Under the pieces are notes generated by a model. It ran no database searches and was not told where the DNA came from. It was given only the letters and a program-made list of their open reading frames with translations. The position numbers were made by a program, and so were the translations under genes. Shown here in pieces: positions 1-14,240 of a DNA stretch of 64,000 nucleotides. Numbering within the stretch: the first letter of the stretch is position 1; every line of letters starts with the position of its first letter. This DNA is from Monarcha castaneiventris obscurior (lineage: Eukaryota; Chordata; Aves; Passeriformes; Monarchidae). The stretch is from assembly GCA_026261815.1 (NCBI GenBank), contig JAMPIT010000230.1, positions 39,392,501 through 39,456,500 of the forward strand, written 5' to 3'.

Positions 1-3000
1 TCAGTCAGCTGATCTAATGCACCACCTCAGAGATCCCAGTTATTGATGGACTGGAAAGGGCATCTCTCTTCCCACTTAACTCACTGGTCTAATTCTTCCT
101 AAATAGGGATAAGCAAGGCTAAATGCTCTTTTAACGTTAATATTGAGGTGATGCAGGCAGGTATAATTATCCCACAGCGGGCTATTGTTTAATTACTACA
201 TAATGGCAAGTCTACATTTAGCAATTTTCTTTTAAATAAGTTGTTAGGGGTAAAAAAAAAAAGAAAAAATTTCTATATTTTGTTTTTAAAAAGTCACAGC
301 ATCTGTTTCAACACTGAAGCAGGTAAAGTAGCCAGTCTAGGAAAAGATGCAATGGTATCAGTAGCTAGTAGATTGCTCAGCCCAAGATAAGTCACAGCTC
401 TTTCATGGATTTCAATAGGGGAGACCAGCCTGTGCTTCAACATGCAACTCATTAGCTGTTTAAATGCAGCTTCTGTGCCAAATCTGCATGACATGAGTAG
501 CAGCAGGGTGGTCTTGGCACAGGGGACAGTGGGTGGATCTAAATATTCAACAGTTCAAGCATGCAAGCTAATAGCCTGCTGTGGTGGCTGACAGAGTGGG
601 TCAGGACACAGTTCTACTTTCAAGCCCATCTGTCCGAGGCACTGCTGTGAGTCCCTACCAAGGCCTCCACTGAGACTCAGCAAATTCTTCAGCTCTCTGA
701 AAACCAGAGCATCTTAAAGTTCTGAGCCAAAGCTTGGCCATGATTTCAGTGATGCTGTAAACAGCAACAGGTTGACAACTTCTTTGCTACTGCACAAGGC
801 ATTTTGTATTTTAGACAGAACCAAACATTAACATTCTTACAAACTCCTTATGTAACATCTTCCCTCTCCCACACAGCTCAGCCTAAGAGCATTTGAAATG
901 TTTCCTTCTATGCACAGAAGTGTTAGACTAAGAGTCAGGGTACGCTCAAGGCTCCTGTATCATCTCTGTGACTATCACCACTAGAGATCTCACCTCTTAA
1001 AAATCCATATTCCTCAACCCCGTGCTGTTCCTACACCACTGCACATAACACTATCTCCGTTCAGATCCTTGGCAACTGTTGACCTTCACGTGGAAATCTG
1101 ACAGCAAGGATGCCATTAAATGCCTTGCAAAAAAAAGTTTTTGTCTCTTAATATACTGGAGACAAAACTTACTCTTTTTACATTTTGATGGGGGAAGGGA
1201 GTGGGAAGAGAAACAAACAACCCTAAAGCTCCCAGATTTCACTCAAGGGCTAGTCCTCATGCTGAGGACAAACCAACTGGGAAACAACATGTTAAGCAGA
1301 TGGGCTGTGTGCCGTTTGACAGGGAGACTTCCCTGATCCCAACACAAACAGGGCTTGATGGGGTTGATTTTCTTACACAGCTAGTCTGTAGTCAATCCAC
1401 CACTACCTAACAAAATTCACTTTGATGCAACTGATTCCCATTAATATTGTTAGAGGGCTTCTCTGGGGGGTCAGGAAGCCTATCAGACTAGACATCTTAA
1501 ATTCATGATGCTCAACTGCTAGGGAAAAACTGCATATCTATCCAGATAAACTCCTGTTACATATATTGGAACTTCGTGATAGGTTCTACTTTGGGGATTT
1601 TTTCTGGGTTTTTTTTAGTTTTGTGTGAGGATTTGGAGGGGTTGTGCTGGGGTTTGTTTGGTGGTGGCTTTTTGTGGGTGGTTTTTTCTTTTTTTTCGTT
1701 ATGTTTTTTGTTGTTTAAGCAGTACTAGACATCTTGGTTCAGAAAAGCATTTCTTCAGAACACAAGTTTGGACTTATTCTTTCACACCGTGTAATGCTTC
1801 AATTACATCATCTAGTACTCATTTGCAACAAGAAAAAAAAAGACTGAAAGCATGTATTTGAAAACTCCCACAGCTGAAGCACCACATGAATAACCTCTAA
1901 GTCAAACTGCAGAAGCTAGAGAATACTGAAAAACTAAGCACTAGAAAACTAAATAAGCACAAATTCTGAGCCCACTTTGCAGCTTTACTGTCTCCTTGTT
2001 GCCCAATCACAGGGGAAAAGCACAAAAACCCAGAGTCAAAACAATTCATAGAGAACAGTGCTCAAAGAAGTTATAAATTTCAGATAAAGTAGTTTTTACA
2101 TGGAAGTAACATGAACATAAAACCAGCAGTAGGCAACAGCTCAACATGTTTAATTTCTGATCTTCAAGTGCACATATTTGGGGGGGTTGTCTCTGTATGG
2201 ATTATTCGCTTAAAGTAATTTTAATAACATTACATCATCCCTACATAATTAAAATAAAGTTTCTCCTTATACTTTTTGAAAAGGAGTATTTGTGTTAGGA
2301 CAAAATGCATCAGCTTGTAGACTAACCAATCTCAAAGCCCTTTTAACAAAGAGGGTTGTTAGCACGCATTTAGCAAAGTGAAGCAAGTCTCATATCTAAC
2401 ACCACCACTACTCGACTCTGGTAATTCCAGTTTGAGTAACAGCCTGGTAAGCAAAATCAGTCCACAGAACTTGTACAAGACACTGTCCCCCTCCTCTCCT
2501 GCTTTCCAGTATCAGCTCTTCAGAGAGTAACCCAGTGTTATGGGACTGAATATCCCTAAAGAGATAGCTCAGCAATTACTGAAGGAGGATTAGGCTGCTT
2601 GCAATGAGACCTAGACTCTTACATATGCAAAACATTAAATACCTCGATCGGGTTTAAACTTAGCTTAAACTTCTATAGAATTGCTATGGTTCTGTTTCTA
2701 CGTGGAGTAAAAGCAAATAACAATAAAAGAAATGTACCCATTAGGGCATAAGCTGACCACGTGGGATGCTACAGGAAGGAATTCCTCCTCCCTACATTTT
2801 CTCAGTGGTAAAATATCCAGTTGGCCAAGTGTGTGAAGCAGACTGGGGAGGGGTAGAAAGTGCCATCCCTTTTCTCCCCGCCCCACCCCAGCATTAGGCA
2901 CCGGGGACTGCTGCAGCCCCGATATCTAATGGGAACAGCACGGCTCTGCCGTTCCTCCCACTTCTGCCTTGAATCTCTGTCTCCAGAGAAAAGCTGTAAC

Positions 3001-3605
3001 AGGAACAGCCGTGGTACTGAACCCCCCACAGCAGGAACTGTTAAATTTTTCCTTCTTTAATTGTGAAACAATCCATTCCTATTAAACAAGTCCAGTTACT
3101 ACCAGTGCCATATGCACATCAAACTCAGGTCAAAGTGAATATGACCAACTATAGCCTTTTATTAGGAAATACAGGCAAGACGGTTGTCTGGGAAAACTGA
3201 CATATAAACCCATTCCAAGTGTTTTATACTGCAATGTTTTTAGTTACTGCTTATGTGGAACAGCTTTTAGAGAAAGCACAAAGGCAGCACTGAACTGGCC
3301 CACTCTTGTTCTTTGCCTTACCTCCTCTGCCTTACTCTGTCCCTAACACTATTTTTACAACAACTACGTACTCACATACGAAGTCCTTATAGAATAGGGC
3401 CTTTAAGGGAACTTCTTTCTTCACCAAAACAGCCAACATGAACATTTGGAAGGTATCTTCAAAAAGCATTTAAGTTTTACACCTATACCATCATCCTTTT
3501 AAACACTCACACACCAAAAATATGCAAGTGTAAAATTTTTACTAGCTTAAGTGCACATGTTTCAGAGCAGGAAGAAAAATTACAACATGTTGAGGTTTCA
3601 TTTGG

Positions 3606-3627
3606 GATTCCTCATAAATGAGGAATC
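3606..3627. repeat. Near-perfect palindrome, 10-bp arms with 2-nt spacer
   Basis: GATTCCTCAT and its exact reverse complement ATGAGGAATC are separated by AA. It stands alone in intron 1. Confidence 0.9.
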
Positions 3628-6600
3628 TTAATTAAGCAAAACCAAATTTGGATGGCATTAAAAGACAAAACTGGTTTGCTCCAAATCCAGGCAGTAGTTT
3701 CTGACAGTGAATTATTTATTACAGGCTTCCTTAGCTAACACCATCAAATTGTACCATCCATGTCAAAAATAATCATTATCTGCTCCCAGCATAGGGCTTG
3801 GCACATACACTGGAGTATCTTATTCAGAGAAACAATATTGTCCTTGAGGAGCAAAGCCTCACTGCTTGTAATAGAATGTCAGACTGCATTTGTCAGATTA
3901 ATACGGTGGTTACAACTCCTCTTAATTTTAAGGAGGATTATACAAATCACATTTTATGAAAAACTCCTCATGGAAGTGTTATCCTGTGGGTGCTAGTGCA
4001 CTATTACTTCCAACTGAACTCTAGTATTTAATGTTTGTTTTGGAAGACCTAGCTGTCTTAACAGCCACAGGGTATTTCAATAATCATATAACAAACACTA
4101 CTGCAGGTTACTCTTTAATCCCTCGTGAGTGAATGAGTAAGTTCTTGTCCATCTATCACATAATTACACAGCTCTGTAGTTACTGCCAAAAAAGGTACTG
4201 TAAATCATAAAGGAAAGACATCTAAGAATAAGAAGAGCTGTTCCAGGAAGTCAAAAGTGTTTGCACAGAATAATTTTTTTCTCTGTTGCCATAAAAGAAC
4301 ATGAAAAACAGAAACTTTTTCTTAACAAGCCATTAACATAAAATGAGAGAATCTTTATTTATATATGAAAATTTAAATTGTCCACCACGATTTGTCTCAA
4401 GTGTGTCTTTAGTTATCTCAGTTTACCTCTCTGACAACTAAGCAAAAGCAAAACCTCTAAGCTTCAGAACTCTAAATTAATTACCTACCCATGTCATACT
4501 TATTTCCAAGTGCTAAAATACAGGTACAAACAAGTTCAAAATTCCCTCTTCACCCAAGTGGTCTTTGCTGATTATGGGAATTTTGTTAAAAAAAAATACC
4601 TGAAAATGGACTTTCTGCATTTCTGTCATAGATTTAAGAGCTGCACAGTGTCATACTCTAACAGACTTTTTCCTCATGGAGAGGACTTCAGAATGCTTTC
4701 CTTCTGAATTTGGGAATGCGGGAAAGCGATAAGCTTTCCAGGATGAAAATCCAATTAAGTGGGAATCGACAGCATGATCACTACTCCTTCAAACTGCAGG
4801 ATGGATTCGAGGTGCTTACAGATAATAGCACTAATAACTACACTTTGTCACTGTGCCATAGACACCATTATTGAGCAGTAGCTTCAGTTTTGGGGGAACG
4901 AGGACAATCTTCTATCCCAGTCAAGGTTTAAGTTATGATTGATAGGCACTATTTTCAATCCACTCCATGGTACTCCCATGGGGCAAGTACACAGTGTGGC
5001 ATTCCTACAAACACCAAAACGATTCTGCTGTAGAGCATCACAGCTTCGGTCTAACCAAACTTTAGTGGTTTGATGCCACCCTGTCATGGTTCAGTGCTAT
5101 ATTTCAAGGACCTTTTTAAGAATTTAAAAGCATTCTGAATTTTTAAAATGCCTAAATACCTTGAATCCCTCAGTGAAAACACCAGCCTTTTTAATAGCTG
5201 CATCCACTGTTTCACATTCCACCAGCTTTAGATTGCTTCTACATTGTGCAGGCAAGTTAGCCTTATCCTAAACTTTAACTGTAGCCATGTTTAAGCTTTA
5301 AATCAGGATAAATGTAAATATAGAAGGCTTGCTCAATCATCAGTGAAGGGAAGAAAAGCTATCCAGGCTGAACTAGAGGGGAAGATTTGAATGTGATTCA
5401 CTTTACCAAAGGAAGAAAGAGGAGGGAAGGGATGGCTAAGAAGGTTAAACCCCTGCCCAATTCTTGAAAAGAAATACACACATTAGTCTTAGTACAAAAC
5501 AACAAAAAATCCCTACCTTCACTATCTTGCTATATAAAATTCTAAGGAAGAGGACATTCTTACAGTTAAAGTGCACCATAAACACCTAAATTAGAAACAA
5601 GCCATTTCTGACAAGGATTAGCAGGACTTTGATGCAGTTAAGGTACATGAAGAACTAGCCAAAAGGCTGGGTTAACACAAGGTATAGTCTCATACACCAC
5701 ACACATATTCTGAGGGAGGAAGTGGGTAGGCAAGGCAGAAGAAATTTTATTATCTTTGCACAATCAGCAGGTTGTGTTTTTATGAACGCTCTTGTGTACA
5801 CAAGTCTTGCGTGTTATGCCATGACCATTAATTTTTTATGTATTGCCAAACTAGTCCTACATGTCCCCTGTTTACTAAGAAGCAAGTATGAGGAGGTCAT
5901 AGATTAGGCTTATTCTCTCTAAAGAGGAAAAAGCCTTTCTGCAGTCCAGGCAGAAGGACAAAACATGCTTAACCAGATTTCCAAGCACAAGACAATTAAC
6001 TAGAGTCAACTCTGCTTGGTCAAATGAGTTTCAATTAAGCTACCTGCCTTCCTCCAGAAGATTCTTTTATGTACTGTTTTCTCCCAAAGATAGTTACACT
6101 GAATTAAAAAAGAGGGAGGTCAGGCTTTCGGACAGTGCTGTCATGCAGTTCTCTCGGCAACTGTGCACAGCACTGAGCACCGTGCTGGTCTCCTAAATTA
6201 GTTGTTAATTTATTTTAAGACACAAATGAGCACTGGGACAGTGCAATGGCTGTGTGTGATCAAGAGTGCAAGGGAGAATTGACAGTCCCGAAGCTAACAC
6301 AATTAGGGTTTCAGGAAAAGCTGCATTTCTACCTTTGTCCCCTACCAAAAGGTTAACTTGTTGCACCCCACACCCCACCTTTGCTATCGAAGCAAGGGAG
6401 CAGCTTTCAGAGCCACACACAGGCAAGCACCTCTGGTAGCTTAGTGCCGAGACAGACCTACTGCATCAGGAACATCACTTCCTGTAACACTGCTTTCAAG
6501 TAATAACCAGACCCACTGATTCACTTAGGATTTAATGAGATTACAGCTTGAGGTGATTTGACTGGAAACCATAAAAGTTTTAGGAGCCCATCTGCTCTGC

Positions 6601-6740
6601 AAAACCAACCTCTCACACACTGGCCCGGCTATGAGCTGACCTTTGAGAGCTGCAGTGTAGTTAAGTCAGGAATCGAGTCCAATCGGTGCTTGTGTTGGGC
6701 ACACAGACCGGGCAAAACAGGAGATTTGCACTTTCAGGCA

Positions 6741-6837
6741 AAGAGGGGCTTCCATATGCATCAGTACTCAAGGGGGAGCTTCCATATGAATCAGTGCTCA
6801 AGGGGGAGCTTCCCAAACAATCAGCAGTCTTTTCATT
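6741..6837. repeat. 30-bp tandem duplication with partial third copy
   Basis: Units begin GCTTCCATATG at 6748 and 6778 and differ at only two positions (C/A and A/G). A degraded third unit begins GCTTCCCAAA at 6808. The flank before 6748 also resembles the unit end. Confidence 0.85.
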
Positions 6838-9679
6838 AGGAAAAGAAGAGTCACCTCAGGGTGCTTTCCCCACCATTATCACACCATTAACAGCAAATGC
6901 AAACTATGCTGGCAATGGTCGCAAAATTACCGGTATTGCAAAAACCTAATGCAATATTCACATTGTGTATACACCAAAAGTCCGTGACAAAACACTCTCG
7001 AGCCGTGCTGCTTTCCTTTTTTTTTTGGAGGGGGAAAGAAAAAAAAGGAACTTCCCAATCACAATAAAGGGGTACATGACCACTGGTTTCCATCTCACTT
7101 TACACTTCTTTCAATTCCCTAACCCACAGAAAGCATGTGCATTTTCAACAACCAACTGGTTATTTTTTCTGCATTTCCCAGTATCAGAACAAACACTGAC
7201 TTTTATTCCAGTAAAAAAAAAAAAAAAGAAATACTTATTTTGAGAGATTAAGGGCAGAACAGAGGGGAAACAGCTACTGTTTTTACTCTGTTACTTTTTT
7301 CACAGACGTGTAAAAAAGCAGCATTTCACTAAGACTGCTCTTAACGTACTTTAAATCTGGATGTGAATGTTGGGACAAATATTCACATTTTGTTATTCTA
7401 AACCTGACCTTGTTAGTTGTGGAAGCATCAGTGTCATCAGACAGCTGTATTTTGTAGCATAAGAAGTAGGTGCTGTTATTTTTCCTTCCCCTTGTAGGCT
7501 GAGATGTTTTGTTGTTTTGTTCTCACTTCAGTAACAGGCCTCAATATGCAAGTTACATCTGGAAACAGACAAAAGCCAACTGCCCAGCAGTATTGGAGAA
7601 TTAAAACATTGGGTCAGACTCAAACGGACTAGGAAGCCAAAGGTCAAAGCAGCATTAAATCATTAGTTTCCCAGCTGCCACCAAGGCATGGAGTTGACCT
7701 TTGATTTTGTAAGAAGTGGTCCAAGCAATTTTCTGGTGGCAATATGGGCAATCTGGCACAGTAGAATATTATCCTTGAAAGGGGTGGGTGGGAAGGAGGA
7801 GTTTAAGGTCTTGCAGGCAAAGATTAAACGAACTTTAATCTCTCGAAACCAAATTTACACTGTGAATCTGTAAGTGCAAATAATGAATATTAAATTATCA
7901 AGCTTTAAGGAGAAGACACTCAAGCATTTGAATCATTCAAGTATCTTTTAATCATATAGCAGTGAGAACAAGCAGAATTTAAGAACATAATTAATTAACT
8001 GCAGAGAATACTAAAATATTGTATTTCTTTCCTGGAATGAGTTAAGTTTTCCTAAATTACATTTTAATGCAGTTTACTTAGTTCTTTATTTTTAAAAACA
8101 ATACATCTGAAATAGAGCTGATGCTTCTTCAGAGGAACCCAGAACAATGCTTTTAGTCTACCTGTATCCCCACTACTTTTTTACTGAGGTAGGAAAGACA
8201 GACAAAGTAAGAAATTGGCCTCTGCTTTCTTTCTCTAGCTTCCCTGATCTTCACCTTCATCTGCTACTGCCCTCTGCTAATAGTTTCTGACTGGTCCTAA
8301 TAAACTGCTCAGCTGAATGTTGGCATTGTACGGTGCAGGGTTCTGGTCTGGCTGCTTCCAAGTTCCTAGAAAGGGTTTGGTTTTATTGCTGCTTGGCAAA
8401 GGGCAGCACAGGTATCAAAAGGGCTTCCGACCAACCAAGGGACATTTGAAGAGCACGTTTCAGCCTCCATTAGCAGCTGAGCACATGCACACAACAGGGA
8501 AAGCCTGCATGTAATCAGCTGTTTAGGCACTTCTACATGGATTTAAGACATTTCAATGCCTATTTAAGCAGCTTCAAGCAATTTCTTTAATCTAAAAGGG
8601 TCACACAACCCACACTTTATTACAAGGGCAATACAATTTTAAGATGTTGTTTACCTTTGTGACAAGAGCACAAGTTTTCCAAATAGAACATAGAGAGCTC
8701 CCCTCCTCATCCTATGTCAGATTTACTCACTACCAGCTCTTCATGTGAGAAGCTAAACTACAGCAGAGACTTCAGGCATGGACTGAGTTGTACACCCACC
8801 ACCTCTGATGAGGAAGGGGGAGGAGGAATGTTTTCAGAGAACTGCAATTTGGCACTAACAACTTCAGTAAAATACCTCCCTCCTGCCACACGGACGTGTT
8901 GGTCAGAGTTCTTTCATATGCAGTCGCTATTTTCACCAGCAAGGTGAAAAGCACACCACCTTCAACACAGTACCTTAGTGAATGAGGATGAGCAGAACCA
9001 ACTCTCTTCCTACATCCTTTCTTTCTAGGAAAGGTTTGTGATCACGCAGACAGTACAAACATAGCACATTTTGAACGATATATAGATAAGACTGCTACAT
9101 ACAGGTCACTGAGCTAACGAGTCTGTTAGACTTCTCTCTTTATAGAGCATAACATTTTAACACTCAAACAAGTAAAAGAATATTTAAATTTGCTTTAATA
9201 ACAGATACTACCAATAGGACACTGAAAGACTGCACTGATAATTGCTTAGAGAAAGCAACTTCAAACTTCATCTACTTGGCAAATCAACACATACAGATGG
9301 CACCAATCTTAATCCTTTCTGCACCCAATTCAGGTAGCACGGAAGGAGCAAAACAGAAGCCTTCCATTACAGAAGTCACACATTTCTCATCAAGACCATT
9401 CTGAGAAAAATATAACTGATTTTTTTTTTTCTTGGTTAATGTTCTGATTTACTCACACTAACACAAACTCCAATTCACTGCTGAGACACCATGGAAGTAT
9501 TACCCTCACTTCATGCAGCCTGCATGTGCCTGCTGCTTCCTAGACAGTGGATAGGTTCTATCACTGTAAAATTTCCCTCCAAAAGAGAAAATCACAGCTT
9601 GCATCAGGTCTGCAAGCTACTTCAGTTAACTCTCATGGTTATTGCTGTACTGCCTTCCATGGTTCCAAGAATATAAGAC

Positions 9680-9887
9680 CATAGAATCACAGAATGGTTT
9701 GGGTTGGAAGGGACCCTAAAGACTACCTAGCGACAAGCCCCCTGCCATGAGCAGGGACCCAGCTTCCACTAGGACAGGTTGCTCAGGGCCCCATCCAACA
9801 TGGCCTTGAACACTGCCAGGGATGGGGCATCCACAACTTCTCTGGGCAACCTGTCCCAGTGCATCACCACACTCTCAGTAAAAATGT
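9680..9887 (-). mobile_element. CR1 LINE fragment, 3' end
   Basis: Read on the minus strand, this matches the well-known avian CR1 3' region. It includes the 'summary' stretch around 'gatggggc' and 'caaggcc', the 'ccttccaaccc' motif, and two terminal octamers ATTCTGTG and ATTCTATG at 9680-9695. It is 5' truncated at about 208 bp, the usual state of CR1 copies. It carries no coding capacity and lies within TRIM71 intron 1 in the same orientation as the gene. Confidence 0.93.
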
Positions 9888-12800
9888 ACAAAGCTTAAAA
9901 GAAGCCTTGCTAGAAATACCTATTCCTCACATCTCTTGTTTTAAAATATAGTTCTCATACAAGCAGGCCAGTTACCAAATTACATTGGTTTCAGACTGGA
10001 TAATAAGGCTATTTCTGGGGTTGGGATACTGCACTGACACAGCTTCTGCCACAAAAACTTATAAAATTCAAAATAAAATTCAAGCTCAAAAACTTGAACA
10101 CCTTCTTTCCTGAAAAGAGAGTTCTGTTTCTTCTTTGAGCTAGAAATGAGACTTGACAATGCCCTAGAGTTCTTCAGGGTTTCAGGTGTACTCTCTGGAC
10201 CAGAATGAGCAGCCCAATGCTGGACTAGCACTACAGGTAGTCAGTCACATACTCTTCAGCAGAAGATGGCATGGGAGCAAAAAAAGATGTGAACTACACA
10301 TGTGACTGACCAGCCCTGATCTGGTCTCAGCCCTATTCTGACTGACATGTGAAAATGAAAAATATCTTCTCTGCTTATACTAGAATAAGAAAATCTTCCA
10401 TTAGATCTCAGTTCTCATCTGTGTAAATGGAACTGGAGCCAGGACTTCAGGTTTACAGTGGAAAGACATCTTGCATCTTGAAACCGTTCACAAGAAACTC
10501 CTGGAGAATCACCATTGTAATGTTTTTCAGGTTTTTTTTTTTTTGCAAGCATGTGGTCTCAATGGTGAAAATGGTGGTATGTATGCCCACACAGCTGAAG
10601 CTTTAGAAACAAGTCAGTAGACTTTTCTGATTGAACAGGCTAATAACTGCCAAGACAGTCCATCAAGATAACACATGAAAAGAGAAGAGTGTTACGCAAC
10701 TACCCCCTTCCACACCCCAACTGAAGGGGCCCATTCGGTATCAACCAATGGCAGTGAGGGATCTTGTAGCCTTCCACAAGGAAGCTTGGGGAAAAGGCAG
10801 ACAGACCTTTGGAGCTGGACCAGGGGCAAAAAAGAGGCCCCCTTCTGTGACTGCACATTTCTCATCTTTGCTACTGTGTCCCTTATCACTAGAGCCAGAT
10901 GCTAGGGGAGCTCAACAGCCAGCAACAGCAGCCAGGGACCATAGCCTAGATGTTCGGGTGTGGTGGCCAAGAGCAGCTAAAAACAACTACTTATTGCAAG
11001 GTCTCGAGCATGGCTGAAAGCACCCCTACTCCACAGGATCTTCTGAGAAGAGAAGCAGGAAAAATGTGTGGCTCCCTGCACCCAGCCCCAGCCCTCCCAT
11101 ACATAGTGCCAGAGCTATCAGCCTGAACCTGCCTTCAGTGCAGGAGATTTGTGTTGCTTTGTCTATTACGAAGCAGACAACAGGCCCACTTCCACCTCCA
11201 CAGAGGTGTTCTTGTAAAAGTCCTTGCCTAACAACATTGCAAAAATGATGCCAGTAAAGACAAACATGGAGCTTTCTCTACTAGGAGCTATCCTCGATTA
11301 TCTCCAAATTCTTGCCCCCAATTTCTTTGTGATGCACACAAAGCAGCAAAATGCTGCTTTGTGATGTGGCGTTTTTGCTTGGTCCTAACACGCAGCTCTG
11401 GGAAGTAAGAAGACATTACTAGCCATCACAGTTTTCTTACAGTCCCACAACTCTACCTCAGGGCAGGAAACAAAATGGAATTTGGAGATTCCTCCAAAAC
11501 CAGCAGTTAAAAAAAGCTAGTAATTCCCGCAGCTTCAGGAACAAAGGGCTATTGTGTCTCATGCTCAGACGCCATGGGCTTAGTGGATGGGCTAAGTCAG
11601 ACCTCTCACTCCACAAGACTATGCATTTATCACTAGATAGACAGAGCTCCCAATCTGTTTGCTTTTGATAGGACAACTATACCCAGTTTTACTTTCCAGC
11701 TCGTGGGCTACCTCTAGCTTTGCCATTTCTGCTATTCAGTAATCTGTGCATTGTCAGTCACATGGCTCAGTGCCCTTTGGAGCCATTCCGAGCCTCAACT
11801 GAGGTACAAAGATGAATCCCCAGGTAGCCCAGAGTAGCACAAAGTACTCCTGGGAACGAGTACAGGCATCTAGCATTCCTCTAATCTGAGCAAGACCATT
11901 GCACCTAGAACAGCTTATCACAGCCTGCATCACTGTTCAGAGATACAAGGCAGGTTAAGTGATTTATTTCCAGGAGATGACGTCTTAAGCAAGGGCTAAG
12001 AGTGGAAGACTACCTCTGCCATGCAGCCTCACAGAAAGAGGTTTTGTGAGAACAGGAAACAGACCTTTGCTTTTATCCCATTGCCTTTCTTCAGCCTAAC
12101 TCTCTCCCTTGGAGCTGCTGTTAACACCTTAGAAAAGGAAGCACAAGCCACAGCAGCATTCTCAAAACCAGACCACACTTGGACACAAGTGGGCTGGAAC
12201 AATTAGGTCATGCAGAAGTAAAATTTGAAGTCTAGAGACTCCTGTGAAGTCTGTTTCAGCTGCCAGCAAAAGGTAGTAGGGGAATACAGGGGCCCGTGGG
12301 TGATTTGAACAGAACAAGTCCTCCTTTCTGTTACTGATATAATCTGGGAACTGGCTGGCAGCAGAACCTTGTACCCTAAAGTCAACAGCTCCCTCAAAGG
12401 CATAACAAAGATGTTGTCAGTAAAGACATGCTGCATGGAGGTTTCTCTACTAGGAGGTACCCCATATGATCCCATAAATACCTTCCCCTCGGCTGGCATT
12501 AAAAAAAAAACTAGAAGGAAATTAAGAGGAACATGCAGTATTCTTGATGCTGCCTTACCTATGATGGGAATACTGCAGATAAAGATTAATAAAGTGCTCT
12601 AATCTGGTAGATCAGTAGCTGAAAGCCTCAGCTAGGTAAAGCTTTAAATGTGACCTTTCTAAGCAGAGCTGATCTTGCAGGAAGTTGCATGCTCAAAAAA
12701 AAGTAATTCCAGTGAAACAGAGGCACTCAAGATGCTTGAGATCTGGAGCTAATACATACCAGGAAGGGATTTCTTTTCTTGGGAGAAGGGAGGAGTCAAG

Positions 12801-13979
12801 CAGGAAAAAAGGAATAAAGCTTACTAAGAATGTTAACAGCAGACATTATATCTAATTTCTTTGCATTCCTTCCCCCCTCCTTTTCCTCCCGTTCTTTAAA
12901 AAACAGGAGCAAACTTGCGAGTTAAGGATTCTGATCAATGCAACATGTTAGGAAAAGAGAGCAGGAGGTCAAGAGGAAATGATTAATCCTGTGCAGAAGA
13001 CTGGCAGGATGGGTCCTGGAATGGCTTACCAGAACAATGCCCCCACTAATAAGCAGGTCAAAAGACCCTTACAGTGAACAGAAGCCCCAGTTACACTGTA
13101 TATTAATATTCCTCCCTTTACCTGAAGTTGTATTTGTTCATTAAAGCCACATTCAAAAAACCCCCCAAGTACTGAATTAGAAGACAGGTGAAAAGTTGTG
13201 ATGCCAGACACAAGCAAGAAATCTGAAAGCTAAAGGATTACAACTTAACAAGTCAAAGTGTAAAGAGCTCCACTGTAAGGTGGTATTTGCAGAAGGCTTT
13301 GGTAAACTGAGGAACAAGGCAAGAGCCCTCTATTAGATTTCACACTGACTTTGTGTTCAACTCATGCAGTAGACCAGTGTCTCTTCTGATACAGACTGCT
13401 CTTCTGTTAGTGGCACAGTTTAATGTGCTGAAGAAAAAAAACCAGCAAATTCACTGCAGGCAATACTTTGGACTTGAGAGAGCAGTTTAGTACTGTGGTC
13501 TCATGGTATCAAACAGAAGCTATTCAATCCAAAGAGACTCCAAGTTTCAAGTAATTATCCCAACCCACACTACTTCTCTAGTTTAGGCAGAATTACGAAT
13601 CCCCAGGGCTGCACTGTGGATGCTGTCAGGGGAAGAAGTCAGCTCTACTTCGAAAAAGATTCTGAACTTACACGAAGCAATTATCTATTCTGTGATGCAG
13701 CACCCAGTACAACCTCAGACTCGTGTTCACAAATACACAGTAGAGGTTTCACAAAGGCTTCAAGGCTGACCCAAGCAAGCCCACCTCTTCCAGAACCACC
13801 CCCCTTTCAAGCATCCTCCCAGTTTAGACAAGCAAGCACCAGCACCAAGTTGTGCCACCACAGAACTGATCTGAAGACCACCCTGAAAACTCATCCATAG
13901 TCTATAAAGGATGAAGCTGCTTATCAGCCAGCTCAGTTGGCTAATCCAGCTGATGTTGGGAAGGTGACAGGAGTACAGC

Positions 13980-14240
13980 TACAGGTGAAACGCTGGTGCT
14001 GATGTGCCAGGCGGTGGGGGGAAGAGCCGGGCAGAGAGGAGAGGAGAGGGGCCGGCGTGCCCCTCCTCCCCGGCACAGCAGCAGCAGCAGAGGCAGCAGC
14101 GTTGCCCTTCGCTCGCTGGGGCCACCGCAGAACCAGCGCCTGAAGGAGCCGAGTGGTGGGGAGGGAACGCCCTCCGGCAACAGCAGCAGCAGCATCGCCG
14201 ATTGCCTTTGTATCAGCAGACAGCCTCCATTTTGAGGAGC
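13980..14240. promoter_or_regulatory. Short CpG-rich islet with CAG runs inside TRIM71 intron 1
   Basis: About 260 bp are strongly GC- and CpG-rich within AT-rich intron. The islet includes (CAG)5 at 14076-14090, CAG-rich sequence at 14181-14192 and a GAGAGGAGAG purine run. A 175-codon minus-strand frame (13933-14460) and several plus-strand frames stay open through it, as expected from composition. It may be an orphan CpG island or intronic promoter. No protein domain is recognisable. Confidence 0.45.

Noticed and set aside
5085..5105. CTGTCATGGTTCAG, reminiscent of avian retroviral LTR ends
   Set aside because: Only a short match; the following bases do not continue as an LTR and no partner repeat or internal region was seen.
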